From: Paraburkholderia sp. Ac-20340
GTDB taxonomy: Bacteria; Pseudomonadota; Gammaproteobacteria; Burkholderiales; Burkholderiaceae
Direction: 5' to 3'
DNA length: 64,000 bases
Assembly: GCF_017104965.1 (NCBI RefSeq)
Contig: NZ_JAAGPR010000016.1
Span: 119,225 to 183,224 of the forward strand
Of this stretch, positions 7,833 to 16,029 are shown piece by piece. The position numbers were made by a program, and so were the translations under genes. Numbering within the stretch: position 1 is the first letter of the stretch; the number at the start of each line of letters is the position of its first letter. The notes beneath the pieces are model-generated. The model was not told the DNA's origin, made no database searches, and saw only the letters and a list, made by a program, of their open reading frames with translations.

Positions 7833-8477
7833 TCACGCCGGCGCGCCGAAGCCGCCAGCCGGCGCGAGCGACGGGAACGGCGCTTCGCCGCGTATCCATG
7901 CGTGGTTGGCGAGTTGCGACATTTCCAGATCGCCGCGACTGTCGCCATAGGCGTAGAGCGTGGCGGGCGCGTTATCGCCCCACCAGGCGCGCAGCCGCGC
8001 AACCTTCTCCGGCCCCCAGCAGTTGCGGCCCGCGAGCCGCCCAGTGTAGACGCCATCGCGCCATTCCAGCTCGCTCGCCAGCACGGTGTCGATGCCCACC
8101 GTCGGCGCCCATTTGCGCAGATAGATCGACGGCGATGCGCTTACCAGCACCACTTCGTGGCCCAGCGCCTGATGTTCGCGAATGCGCTCGAGCATTTCGG
8201 GGCGCAGCATCTCGCGCAGGCCGTTAGCGGCAAAACGCTGTGCGGCGGCGTCCAGCGCCTCGCGGCGCACCGGGCCGAGCGCGGCTTTCAGGAAGCGCGC
8301 CTTGGTGCGGCCGCGATCCGACCAGCCGGGCGCGATGCCCGCGAGCCACGGCAGGCAGCGCAGCGCGGCGAGCACGAAACGCGTGCTGCCTGCCGTGTCG
8401 AGCATGAAAGCGCGGAAACTGTCGGACGTGGTGATGGTGCCGTCGAAATCGAAGGCGGCAATGACGCGGTCGGTCAT
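7833..8477 (-). CDS. HAD-IB family phosphatase (phosphoserine phosphatase-like)
   Basis: Starting at the ATG at 8477 gives 214 aa beginning MTDRVIAAFDFDGTITTSDSF, the HAD motif I DxDGT. Motif II is VLVSASPSIYL and motif III/IV is LYAYGDSRGDLEMSQLA. This is the layout of HAD superfamily subfamily IB hydrolases related to SerB, which use the first Asp as nucleophile to remove phosphate from small substrates. The substrate here is unknown. Upstream in-frame codons to 8564 exist but precede the conserved motif with low-complexity sequence, so I prefer the shorter start, although no strong Shine-Dalgarno decides it. Confidence 0.8.
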   Translation of the reverse strand: MTDRVIAAFDFDGTITTSDSFRAFMLDTAGSTRFVLAALRCLPWLAGIAPGWSDRGRTKARFLKAALGPVRREALDAAAQRFAANGLREMLRPEMLERIREHQALGHEVVLVSASPSIYLRKWAPTVGIDTVLASELEWRDGVYTGRLAGRNCWGPEKVARLRAWWGDNAPATLYAYGDSRGDLEMSQLANHAWIRGEAPFPSLAPAGGFGAPA

Positions 8478-8606
8478 GAAGCGGTATCGGAAAGCGCCGC
8501 GCGCAGGCGGCCGGTTGAAAGACGGGTTCGGCAGCGCGGGCAGGCGCGCTGTAAGCCGCGTCATTGTCGGGGCAAAAGGCGCGCGGCTGCAATGCCGATC
8601 GCCGCG

Positions 8607-9386
8607 TCAGCGCGCCTGCTGCTCCAGACGCACGGCATCGACGATCTCGATTTCGCCGTAGCGCAGCACCAGCAGGCCGTCGCGCTCGAACTGGCGCAGG
8701 ATCTGGTTCACGGTCTGGCGCGACAGCGCGAGCATCAGCGCGAGGTCTTCCTGCGGGACGTGGATCACGTGGCGGGCCGCATCGGTGTCGGGCGCGTCGC
8801 TGGCCGCGTCGAGACCCGCTTCGCCGTAACCGGCCGCCAGCAGCAGCAGGCGGCGCGCCACACGCGGCGCGGCGGGCAGGAGCGCGCTTTCCTCGATGGC
8901 CTCGAAGGCGAGGCGCAGCTTCTGCGCCAGCAGCAAGCCGAATTCATGCCAATACGCGGGCGTTTCGTCGAGCAGCGCCGCCAGCGCCGCGCGCGGCACG
9001 TGAAAGAGCGTGGTGTCGCGCTCGGCATAGGCATCGTGCGTGCGCACGCCGGAATCGAATAGCGCGATCTCGCCAAGCCAGCTCACCGGGCCCATCAACG
9101 CGAGCAGCGCCTCGCGTCCGCACGCGCTCGCCGCGCCGATGCGCACCGCGCCTTCGAGCACGCAATAGACGCCGTCGGCGGCGTCGCCTCGCAGAAACAG
9201 CCGCTCGCCCGCGCGCATCGTGCGCACGCGGCCACCGGCGATCAAACCGGCGCGCAACGGCTCGGGCAGACCGGCGAACCACGTGCTGCGCGCCAGCGCC
9301 GCCGCGAGGCACGGCGAGACAGAGTCGAGCGGCAGTCCAGGTGGAGCGGCGTTCGTGATGGCGGAATCGTCGGGGCGTGAAGTCAT
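8607..9386 (-). CDS. Crp/Fnr family transcriptional regulator
   Basis: The 259-aa protein has an N-terminal cyclic-nucleotide-binding (cupin-like) domain, RTMRAGERLFLRGDAADGVYCVLEGAVRIG to VSWLGEIALFDSG, a dimerisation helix, and a C-terminal winged helix, VPQEDLALMLALSRQTVNQILRQFERDGLL. No Fnr-type cysteine cluster is evident, so it is not an oxygen sensor of that kind. The effector is not known. The ATG at 9386 is chosen; an alternative at 9440 adds 18 residues and neither has a clear Shine-Dalgarno. It is divergent from the Mpo1-like gene, about 80 bp away, a possible target. Confidence 0.85.
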   Translation of the reverse strand: MTSRPDDSAITNAAPPGLPLDSVSPCLAAALARSTWFAGLPEPLRAGLIAGGRVRTMRAGERLFLRGDAADGVYCVLEGAVRIGAASACGREALLALMGPVSWLGEIALFDSGVRTHDAYAERDTTLFHVPRAALAALLDETPAYWHEFGLLLAQKLRLAFEAIEESALLPAAPRVARRLLLLAAGYGEAGLDAASDAPDTDAARHVIHVPQEDLALMLALSRQTVNQILRQFERDGLLVLRYGEIEIVDAVRLEQQAR

Positions 9387-9467
9387 CGAGTCGAGATTGT
9401 CGGCTAGCCGAAGGTCTGCGGCGGTGCGCCCGACGATCATAATGACTTTAGAGACAAGGGGACATCC

Positions 9468-10016
9468 ATGAGAAACCTGACCGATCAGCTCACGCAATAC
9501 GCCGAATATCATCGCGACTCGCGCAATATCGCCACGCATTTCGTCGGTATTCCGATGATCGTGCTGGCGCTCGCGGTGCTGCTTTCGCGGCCGGTGTTCG
9601 CGGGCGTTGCGTGGCCGCTCGCGGCCGTGCCGCTCTCGCCCGCGTGGCTGCTGTTCGGCGCGACGACGCTCTATTACCTCGTGCTCGACGTGCCGCTCGG
9701 CCTGATGATGGCGGCGGTCGCGGCGGTGTGCCTGAGCATCGGCGCGTGGTTCGCGCAGCAGGGCACGGCGATGTGGCTCGCGGGCGGCATCGGGCTTTTC
9801 GTGGTGGGCTGGGCGTTCCAGTTCATCGGCCACGTGGCCTACGAACATCGCAAGCCGGCTTTCGTCGACGATCTGGCGGGCCTGATCATCGGGCCGCTTT
9901 TCGTGCTCGCCGAGGCGCTGTTCGGTCTGGGCTGGCGCCCCGCGCTGCGCGAGGCCATCGAAGCCAAGGCCGGCCCTACGCGCATCAATCCGCCGCGCGG
10001 GCACGCGGCGCGATAA
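9468..10016 (+). CDS. Mpo1-like (DUF962) integral membrane protein
   Basis: The 182-aa product begins MRNLTDQLTQYAEYHRDSRNIATHFVGIP, the hallmark of the DUF962/YGL010w family with conserved His and Asn. It has about four hydrophobic segments and a later FIGHVAYEHRKPAF motif that supplies further histidines. Yeast Mpo1 is an iron-dependent dioxygenase of 2-hydroxy fatty acids in α-oxidation. Bacterial members may act on similar lipids, which is inference. It stands opposite a Crp/Fnr gene and converges with rarD. Confidence 0.8.
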   Translation: MRNLTDQLTQYAEYHRDSRNIATHFVGIPMIVLALAVLLSRPVFAGVAWPLAAVPLSPAWLLFGATTLYYLVLDVPLGLMMAAVAAVCLSIGAWFAQQGTAMWLAGGIGLFVVGWAFQFIGHVAYEHRKPAFVDDLAGLIIGPLFVLAEALFGLGWRPALREAIEAKAGPTRINPPRGHAAR

Positions 10017-10031
10017 AAACCGTCTACGCGC

Positions 10032-10925
10032 TCAGCGCGAATGGCGCACGAGGCGCGCGCCGTGCAGCGCCGTCAAGGCCACGGCGATCCAGATCGGCAC
10101 ATAGGTCGCGAGCTGGCGCAGCCCGAGATGCTCGCCCAGCAGCGTGACGGAGATGACCACGAGCAACACCGGCTCGACATAACCGAGGATGCCGAACAGC
10201 GCCATCGGCAGCAGCCGGCTGGACTTCAGATAGGTCGCGAGCGCGATCGTGCTGATCAGGCCGAGCCCCGGCAGCAGCACCCAGGCCAGCCACGCGTGGC
10301 TGTTCACCAGCGCCAGCGAGCCGCCCGTATGGACTTCGATGAAGGCCACGGGCAGCAGCAGGATCATTTCGATGGCGAAGGTCACGAGCGAATCCGCGTG
10401 GATCTTGCGGCGCAGCACGAAGTACGGCGGATAGCCGAGCGCCGTCAGCAGCGTCGGCCATGAAAACGCGTGCGTGGCCCACAGTTCGTGCGCGACGCCC
10501 ACGGCCGCGCAGGCCACCGCGATCCATTGCAGCGGCTCCAGGCGCTCGTGATAGTAATAGCGCCCGACCAGCACCATCACCAGCGGCAGCATGAAGTAGC
10601 CGAGCGACACTTCGAGCATGCGCCCGTGCAGCGGCGCCCACAGGAACACCCAGATCTGCAGGCCGAGCAGCGCGGCGCTGGTGGCCAGCATCAGCGCGAT
10701 GCGCGGCTGGCGGATCGCGCGCATGACCAGTTCGAGCAACTGCGGCAGGCGCTTGCGCACCACCAGCAGTGCGAGCGCGCCGGGCACGGTCCAGATCACG
10801 CGCCAGGCGAAGATATCGAGGCCGCCAAGCGGCGCGAGCAACAAGGTGTACGCCGACATCAGCGCAAATAGCGCCGATGCGGTCACGGAAAGCGCGATGC
10901 CGCGCCCGGGGTCGTTGGTGTTCAT
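10032..10925 (-). CDS. rarD: RarD/EamA-family transporter
   Basis: Starting at the ATG at 10925 gives 297 aa, the usual RarD length, beginning MNTNDPGRGIALSVTASALFALMSAYTLLL. About ten transmembrane segments in two EamA repeats are apparent. Family motifs include FAWRVIWTVP, QIWVFLWAPLHGRMLEVSLGYFMLPL and GILGYVEPVLL. RarD proteins are inner-membrane drug/metabolite exporters; the E. coli rarD mutant is linked to chloramphenicol sensitivity and the natural substrate is unclear. It converges with the DUF962 gene with 15 bp between stops. Confidence 0.85.
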   Translation of the reverse strand: MNTNDPGRGIALSVTASALFALMSAYTLLLAPLGGLDIFAWRVIWTVPGALALLVVRKRLPQLLELVMRAIRQPRIALMLATSAALLGLQIWVFLWAPLHGRMLEVSLGYFMLPLVMVLVGRYYYHERLEPLQWIAVACAAVGVAHELWATHAFSWPTLLTALGYPPYFVLRRKIHADSLVTFAIEMILLLPVAFIEVHTGGSLALVNSHAWLAWVLLPGLGLISTIALATYLKSSRLLPMALFGILGYVEPVLLVVISVTLLGEHLGLRQLATYVPIWIAVALTALHGARLVRHSR

Positions 10926-11349
10926 CGGCGGAGCGCGGCGCGGGCTGCGCGCAAGGTCGTCGTAATGCGAATGGCGAAGGTGTCGGGGATTTCGGGCATG
11001 CCGCGGGTGCAGGCAAGCCGGATCGCGGCCATGCAAAAAACAGGCGGCGCCGGAAAAGACGTTGTCATTTGAATCGGTTATTGAATTTGGAGCGCTGTCT
11101 GTCACTGCGCGCCAGCCGGCATTCTAATGCGCTGCAGGCCGCGCCGGAACGCGGGCACGGCCGATGCGCCCTCCGCTGCCGCAGCGAAAATCGCAATTTA
11201 GTCCGTGTATTGCCCGGCGCGATGGACTAGAACGGAAGTCTTCGCTGGAGAACCGCCCTTCGTTCGGGGCGCGAACCGTCGTCGCTCCCATCGTGTGGAC
11301 GACGGTTGCGCGCACCGCACGCCTGCCGTCCCACGATCCAGGAGCCCGC
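10926..11349. other. Divergent intergenic region, rarD / egtD
   Basis: These 424 bp hold no convincing gene. The region is GC-rich, with a somewhat AT-richer stretch near 11035-11095. I could not find a well-spaced promoter pair; the transcription starts for rarD and egtD should lie here. Confidence 0.35.
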
Positions 11350-12330
11350 ATGACCCTGCCCGCCTCCCGCCCCGATCCCCAATCTCCCGCGCTTGCCAGC
11401 TTCGCCGCCGATGTCCGCAGCGGCCTCATGCACGCGCCGCAGAAGGAATTGCCGTCGATGTATCTGTATGACGAAGTCGGCTCGGCGCTGTTCGAAGTCA
11501 TCACGGTGTTGCCCGAATACGGCGTCACGCGCTCGGAAGAACGCCTGCTCACGCGCTACGCCAATGAAATCGTCGAAGCCTTGCCCGCCGATGTGACGGT
11601 CGCCGAACTCGGCAGCGGCAGCGGGCGCAAGACGCGCCGCATTCTGGAAGCGCTGTGCCGCAAACGCCCGACTTCGTATTGTCCGATCGAGATTTCGCGC
11701 ACCGCCTTGCAGTTGTGCCGCCGCGAACTGGCCGATATCGAGCGCATTTCCATCGTCGGTTACGAGCGCGACTATCTGGCCGGTCTCGCCGAAGTCAGCC
11801 GCCAGCGCAAGAACGGCGAGCGCCTGCTGGTGCTGTTTCTCGGCAGCACGATCGGCAACTTCGCGCGGCTTGCGGCCACGCGTTTTCTGCGCGAGATCCG
11901 CGCGATGCTGCGCCCCGGCGACACGCTGCTGCTGGGCACCGATCTCGTGAAGCCCGTCGATACGCTGATCGCCGCTTACGACGACAGCATCGGCGCGACC
12001 GCCGCGTTCAACCTCAACCTGCTCTCGCGCATCAACCGCGAGCTGGACGCCGATTTCGACCTGCACGACTTCGAGCACGTCGCGCGCTTCAATCCCGACG
12101 CGCGCAGCGTCGAGATGCATCTGCGCGCGAAGCGTCACGTGCACGCGCATGTCGGCGCGGCGCGGATCGACATCGACATGGAAGCCGGCGAGACCATCTG
12201 GACCGAAAGCAGCCACAAGTATCACGCCGATGAAATCCCCGCGATTGCCGCCGATGCGGGCTTCAGCTGCGCGCGGCAGTGGATCGAGAAGGATTGGGGC
12301 TTCGCGGAAAGTCTGCTGGCCGTGGCCTGA
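11350..12330 (+). CDS. egtD: L-histidine Nα-methyltransferase (EgtD family)
   Basis: The start at 11350 follows GGAG and gives 326 aa, the usual size of EgtD. The N-terminus KELPSMYLYDEVGSALFEVITVLPEYGVTRSE and the SAM-binding AELGSGSGRKTRRIL are typical of the family, as are the later LFLGSTIGNF and ETIWTESSHKYHADEI. EgtD methylates histidine three times to hercynine, the first step of ergothioneine synthesis. No EgtB sulfoxide synthase lies next to it in this window, so the downstream steps would need genes elsewhere. Other members of the family may use different substrates. Confidence 0.85.
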   Translation: MTLPASRPDPQSPALASFAADVRSGLMHAPQKELPSMYLYDEVGSALFEVITVLPEYGVTRSEERLLTRYANEIVEALPADVTVAELGSGSGRKTRRILEALCRKRPTSYCPIEISRTALQLCRRELADIERISIVGYERDYLAGLAEVSRQRKNGERLLVLFLGSTIGNFARLAATRFLREIRAMLRPGDTLLLGTDLVKPVDTLIAAYDDSIGATAAFNLNLLSRINRELDADFDLHDFEHVARFNPDARSVEMHLRAKRHVHAHVGAARIDIDMEAGETIWTESSHKYHADEIPAIAADAGFSCARQWIEKDWGFAESLLAVA

Positions 12331-12367
12331 TGCGATGAAAATGCCGTAAAAGCGCTGCAAAAAACGC

Positions 12368-12403
12368 AAAAGCGGTGCGCTGATGAAGGCGCACCGCTTT
12401 TTT
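12368..12403. terminator. Bidirectional terminator between egtD and acylphosphatase
   Basis: AAAAGCGGTGCGC / GCGCACCGCTTTT forms a 13-bp stem with T-runs in both directions, between convergent genes. Confidence 0.85.
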
Positions 12404-12420
12404 AGCCGTTTCGAAGCGGT

Positions 12421-12717
12421 TCAGTGCTGCTCGAAACGCTCGTAACGCTTTTCGGAGGAGCGCTCCTCGCTCTCCACCGAACTCACGCGCGCGGCGGGCG
12501 GGCCGTGGCGCAGCCACGAAAGCATGCGGTCCACCTGGTTCGCCGTGCCCTGGATCACGGCTTCGACCGTGCCGTCTTCCATATTGGCGACATAGCCGCG
12601 AATGCGCAGCGCGTGCGCCTGGCGCACCGTCGCGTGACGAAAACCCACGCCCTGCACCGTTCCGTGCACGCGCACGTAGTACGTTTCCAGGCGTGCGTCC
12701 AGATCCGGTTCGCTCAT
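12421..12717 (-). CDS. acyP: Acylphosphatase
   Basis: The 98-aa product has the family signature VRVHGTVQGVGFRH with catalytic Arg27 and the downstream GYVANMEDGTVE with catalytic Asn45. It hydrolyses the carboxyl-phosphate bond of acyl phosphates in the cytoplasm. ACAGGAGATCG precedes the ATG at 12717. A longer in-frame extension upstream runs antisense to hpnA's promoter region and has no support. Confidence 0.92.
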   Translation of the reverse strand: MSEPDLDARLETYYVRVHGTVQGVGFRHATVRQAHALRIRGYVANMEDGTVEAVIQGTANQVDRMLSWLRHGPPAARVSSVESEERSSEKRYERFEQH

Positions 12718-12916
12718 CGTTCGATCTCCTGTTTCCCTTGCATGCGACCTGCGTGCAACACACGGTCGGCATTGTAGACGCGATTCCCAGGCCTTTGCGC
12801 CTGCCGGTCGCCGCAGCGCAGCACGCGCGCGCCACGTACAATCCGTGCCACTGCGGCTGCCGGCCGCGACTTTCCGCAGCCCGGCGCCCATCATCGAACC
12901 CGAATGCGAAACCAGA

Positions 12917-13939
12917 ATGACCGACACTTCCCGCGCTAACAAGGACCTCGTGCTGATCACCGGCGCGTCCGGCTTCGTCGGCTCGGCCGTCGCCCGCATC
13001 GCGCTGGAAAAAGGCTTTGCCGTGCGCCTGCTGGTGCGCGCGACGAGCCCGCGCAAGAACCTCGAATCGCTCGACGTCGAAATCGTCACCGGCGATATGC
13101 GCGACGAAGCCTCGATGCGCAAGGCGCTCGACGGCGTGCGCTACCTGTTCCACGTGGCCGCCGACTATCGCCTGTGGGCGCCCGATCCGCTCGAAATCGA
13201 GCGCGCCAACCTCGAAGGCGCGGAAGCCACCATGCGCGCCGCGCTCGCGGCGGGCGTGGAGCGCATCGTCTACACCAGCAGCGTGGCGACGCTGAAGGTC
13301 ACGAACTCCGGCAATTCCGCCGACGAAACCTCGCCGCTCAAGGCCGATCAGGCGATTGGCGTCTACAAGCGCAGCAAGGTGATCGCCGAGCGCGCCGTCG
13401 AGCGGATGATCGAGCAGGACGGCCTGCCCGCCGTGATCGTCAATCCGTCCACGCCGATCGGCCCGCGCGACGTCAAGCCCACGCCCACGGGCCGCATCAT
13501 CGTCGAAGCCGCGACCGGCAAGATGCCCGCTTTCGTCGATACGGGCCTGAACCTCGTGCACGTGGACGACGTGGCCAATGGCCATTTCCTCGCGCTGGAG
13601 CACGGGCGCATCGGCGAGCGTTACATCCTGGGCGGCGAGAATCTGCCGCTGCAACAGATGCTCGCCGATATCGCCGGCATGGTCGGGCGCAAGCCGCCGA
13701 CCATCGCGCTGCCGCGCTGGCCGCTGTATCCGCTGGCGATGGGCGCGGAAGCCGTGGCGCGCATCACGAAGCGAGAGCCGTTCGTGACCGTCGATGCGCT
13801 CAAGATGTCGAAGAACAAGATGTACTTCACCTCGGCGAAGGCGGAACGCGAGCTCGGATATCGCGCACGGCCTTACCGCGAAGGGCTCAAGGACGCACTC
13901 GCGTGGTTCCGCGAGGCGGGCTATCTGAGCGGGAAATAA
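12917..13939 (+). CDS. hpnA: HpnA, hopanoid-associated NAD-dependent sugar epimerase/dehydratase
   Basis: This 340-aa extended SDR protein has the Rossmann glycine motif ITGASGFVGSAVARIA at the N-terminus, catalytic TSSVATL and YKRSK (Tyr150, Lys154), and NPSTPIGPRDVKPTPTGRI, typical of HpnA. In hopanoid clusters HpnA is associated with making the decorated polar side chain, but its exact reaction is not settled. The ATG at 12917 is chosen because the Rossmann strand begins 12 codons later; codons further upstream are not conserved in character. It is the first hopanoid gene of the window and stands apart from hpnB and hpnC because of the genes between 14.0 and 16.0 kb. Confidence 0.9.
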   Translation: MTDTSRANKDLVLITGASGFVGSAVARIALEKGFAVRLLVRATSPRKNLESLDVEIVTGDMRDEASMRKALDGVRYLFHVAADYRLWAPDPLEIERANLEGAEATMRAALAAGVERIVYTSSVATLKVTNSGNSADETSPLKADQAIGVYKRSKVIAERAVERMIEQDGLPAVIVNPSTPIGPRDVKPTPTGRIIVEAATGKMPAFVDTGLNLVHVDDVANGHFLALEHGRIGERYILGGENLPLQQMLADIAGMVGRKPPTIALPRWPLYPLAMGAEAVARITKREPFVTVDALKMSKNKMYFTSAKAERELGYRARPYREGLKDALAWFREAGYLSGK

Positions 13940-14069
13940 GGTGTTTTGGGTGCCTTGAAGCAGGCCGCACGACCAATTGTTACAACGTTGTTGCGTCCTG
14001 CTTACAACGACCGCCGACCCGTTGGCGCGCTCTGTGGGTAAAATCGCGGGTCTTACCAGAGAAGCTCGC

Positions 14070-14699
14070 ATGAATCTTCAAGACCAGATCGGCGCGATCG
14101 ACGCAGGCGTCGATCAACTCATTCAGGCCGCCAGCGCGGCCCACGCGCCCGCCGCGGCCGTTGCAGCGACCCCGGAAACGACCGCATCGACCGCTGCCGC
14201 CGCTATCGCGCCGGCCGAACCCGAGGCGCGCGCCGAGGTGCCTGCGGAGGTGCCCGCCGAAGCGCCCGTCGCTGTGCCCGCTGCTGCGGAGCTCGTGCCG
14301 CCGCCGGAATTGCCGGAATTGTTCGAGCTGCCCGAATTGCCCGAAGCGCCGGCGCTGCCCGCGTCGAGCGCGACGCGCCCCACGCTGGAAGTCGGCCGTC
14401 CCGCGCAGAACGAGATCACGATGACGATCGGCGGGCAGACGGTGTCGCTGCATCCGATGCAGGTGAGCCAGCTGATCGAGGAACTCGCGAACGTGCGCGC
14501 TTCGATGCAGCCCGAACCGCCGCCCGAGATTCCGCCAGGCTGGCGCTTCGCGTCGACGAAGAACCCGATGATGGCCGTGCAGAAGCAATCGAACGGCGAC
14601 CGTCTGCTGGTCATGCGCCACACCGGCCACGGCTGGGTGCCGTTCACGTTCTCGCCCGACATGGTCGTGCAGATGTACATGATGTTGACGCAGCGCTGA
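14070..14699 (+). CDS. Hypothetical protein with Ala/Pro/Glu-rich linker
   Basis: The ATG at 14070 opens 209 codons. Residues 1 to about 25 (MNLQDQIGAIDAGVDQLIQAA) look helical. Residues 30-125 are a low-complexity Ala/Pro/Glu linker with repeated PAEVPAE and LPELPE-like units. The C-terminal 85 residues are a compact domain (NEITMTIGGQTVSLHPMQVSQLIEELANVRASM ... GDRLLVMRHTGHGWVPFTF). No signal peptide or membrane helix is seen. I do not recognise the domain. Two hairpins follow, so it is probably monocistronic. Confidence 0.7.
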   Translation: MNLQDQIGAIDAGVDQLIQAASAAHAPAAAVAATPETTASTAAAAIAPAEPEARAEVPAEVPAEAPVAVPAAAELVPPPELPELFELPELPEAPALPASSATRPTLEVGRPAQNEITMTIGGQTVSLHPMQVSQLIEELANVRASMQPEPPPEIPPGWRFASTKNPMMAVQKQSNGDRLLVMRHTGHGWVPFTFSPDMVVQMYMMLTQR

Positions 14700-14710
14700 G
14701 CGCGCCGTCG

Positions 14711-14795
14711 GCACAAACCAACGTCGGTTTGTGCTCATTCTTTGCTCATCGATACCAGGACCCGCAATCCCATCAGGGATTGCGGGTCTTTTTCT
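14711..14795 (+). terminator. Tandem hairpins, second a clear intrinsic terminator
   Basis: The first stem is GCACAAACC / GGTTTGTGC (14711-14734). The second is GACCCGCAATCC / GGATTGCGGGTC (14759-14788), followed directly by CTTTTTCTT. They end the upstream hypothetical gene. Confidence 0.8.
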
Positions 14796-14884
14796 TGATG
14801 TCGCACAAAGCGGATTGCCTCGCATCTGCTAGCCTGAAAGGCAGCAAATCGCCCATCTTTGCTTCATCATAGAGACGCAAAATC

Positions 14885-14940
14885 TTGGTATCTGCTTCAC
14901 TATAGGCTATTATTTTTTTGTTATTTGATAGCCCATAGTG
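14885..14940 (+). promoter_or_regulatory. Promoter and palindromic operator of the mobile mystery A/B pair
   Basis: TTGGTA (14885-14890) and TATTAT (14908-14913), spaced 17 bp, form a sigma70 promoter. A long inverted repeat has arms CTTCACTATAGGCTAT (14895-14910) and ATAGCCCATAGTGAAG (14928-14943); it overlaps the -10 and runs into the start codon region. A related half site (CTTCATCATAG) lies near 14863-14873. This is the expected layout for repression by the HTH protein encoded next. Confidence 0.7.
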
Positions 14941-15408
14941 AAGCAAATGGACTCCAGAATGAGACAGCTCCGGCTTGAGCAGATTCAGGCATCGCTTGAG
15001 GTCTACAAGGATTTGATCAGCCGACGGCCCCCGCCGCGCGGATGGCTAAAAGCCATCCGGGAATCGTTAGGGCTCACCGAGCGCCAGCAAGCCAGCAAGT
15101 TGGGCATGACCGGTCCGAGTCTGCACAAGTCGGAATTGGCGGAAGCCGAAGAGCGCATCACGCTCGGGCAACTCCGCAAGCTGGCAGACGGGCTGGATTG
15201 CGAACTGGTCTACGCTTTGGTCCCGAGAAAGCCGCTCACTCAGGTGGTCGAAGATCGCGCGCGCTCGATCGCCCTTGAGGAAGTCAGCGGCGTCGCGCAC
15301 ACCATGAGTCTCGAAGACCAGCGTCCGGCAACGGAGCGCCTTCGCAAACAGGTGGAGCAGAGAACTGCCGAATTACTCCGGGGCCGCTGGTCCGACCTAT
15401 GGCGATAA
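14938..15408 (+). CDS. Mobile mystery protein A (XRE-type HTH antitoxin-like regulator)
   Basis: The 156-aa protein starts at GTG 14938, or possibly ATG 14947 three codons later. It contains a helix-turn-helix: GWLKAIRESLGLTERQQASKLGMTGPSLHKSE at about residues 40-72, followed by LGQLRKLADGLDCELVYALVPRKPL. This is the layout of the TIGR 'mobile mystery protein A', which is always next to a Fic protein. It likely represses its own promoter through the palindrome that overlaps its start and counters the Fic partner. Its last 10 bp overlap the next gene. The flanking DNA around 14.86-14.94 kb is unusually AT-rich for this window, a sign of acquisition. Confidence 0.85.
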   Translation: MKQMDSRMRQLRLEQIQASLEVYKDLISRRPPPRGWLKAIRESLGLTERQQASKLGMTGPSLHKSELAEAEERITLGQLRKLADGLDCELVYALVPRKPLTQVVEDRARSIALEEVSGVAHTMSLEDQRPATERLRKQVEQRTAELLRGRWSDLWR

Positions 15409-15995
15409 ATCTGGATGAACAGGACGGCCAGACACCGCTCGACCCCGACGAGCGTGCGGGGCTGTTACCTGTTCATCTGATGACCCAAGGCGACCTGAAT
15501 GACTGGGAGCAGGAGAACATCCTGCGGGCGGTGCAATGGGCGCGTCGCCAACGCAAGGCCGATGTTCTCAGCGAAGCGTTCTGCCGCAACCTGCACAAGA
15601 AGATGTTCGACGCGACCTGGTCGTGGGCGGGCACATTTCGCAAGTCCGACAAGAACATCGGATGCGACTGGACGCAGATCAGCGTCAAGCTGAGAAATCT
15701 TTTCGACAACACGCAGTGGTGGGTCGAGAACGATACTTTCCTGCCCGATGAGATTGCCGCACGATTTCATCGCGATCTGGTCTGGATTCATCCTTTCCCA
15801 AACGGCAATGGCCGGCACGCGCGCATGATGGCCGATGCGCTTTTGCGCAGCCTGAAGCAGGCGCCATTTTCGTGGGGCAGCGGCGGGACGCTGGTTAAAG
15901 CCAACAACGCCCGCGCGGCGTATTTGACTGCCTTGCGGGCAGCGGACAAAGGCGATTACGGTCTGCTGGTGGCGTTCGCGCGAAGCTCCGCCTGA
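15399..15995 (+). CDS. Mobile mystery protein B (Fic-domain protein)
   Basis: The 198-aa protein carries the Fic core WIHPFPNGNGRHARMMADALL with the catalytic His at residue 131. The usual acidic residue before GNGR is Asn here; I believe this is common in this subfamily, but it would change magnesium coordination. Fic enzymes usually transfer AMP, or another phosphate-containing group, to target proteins. The gene overlaps its HTH partner by 10 bp, so the two are translationally linked as in toxin-antitoxin pairs. Target and toxicity cannot be judged from sequence. Confidence 0.88.
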   Translation: MAINLDEQDGQTPLDPDERAGLLPVHLMTQGDLNDWEQENILRAVQWARRQRKADVLSEAFCRNLHKKMFDATWSWAGTFRKSDKNIGCDWTQISVKLRNLFDNTQWWVENDTFLPDEIAARFHRDLVWIHPFPNGNGRHARMMADALLRSLKQAPFSWGSGGTLVKANNARAAYLTALRAADKGDYGLLVAFARSSA

Positions 15996-16029
15996 CACGC
16001 GCTGCCGTAGAAACGACAGCGCACACCAA

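Noticed and set aside
12263..14071. Antisense frame of about 600 codons over hpnA
   Set aside because: hpnA is clearly coding with a Rossmann fold; the antisense frame mixes acylphosphatase out-of-frame sequence with shadow sequence.
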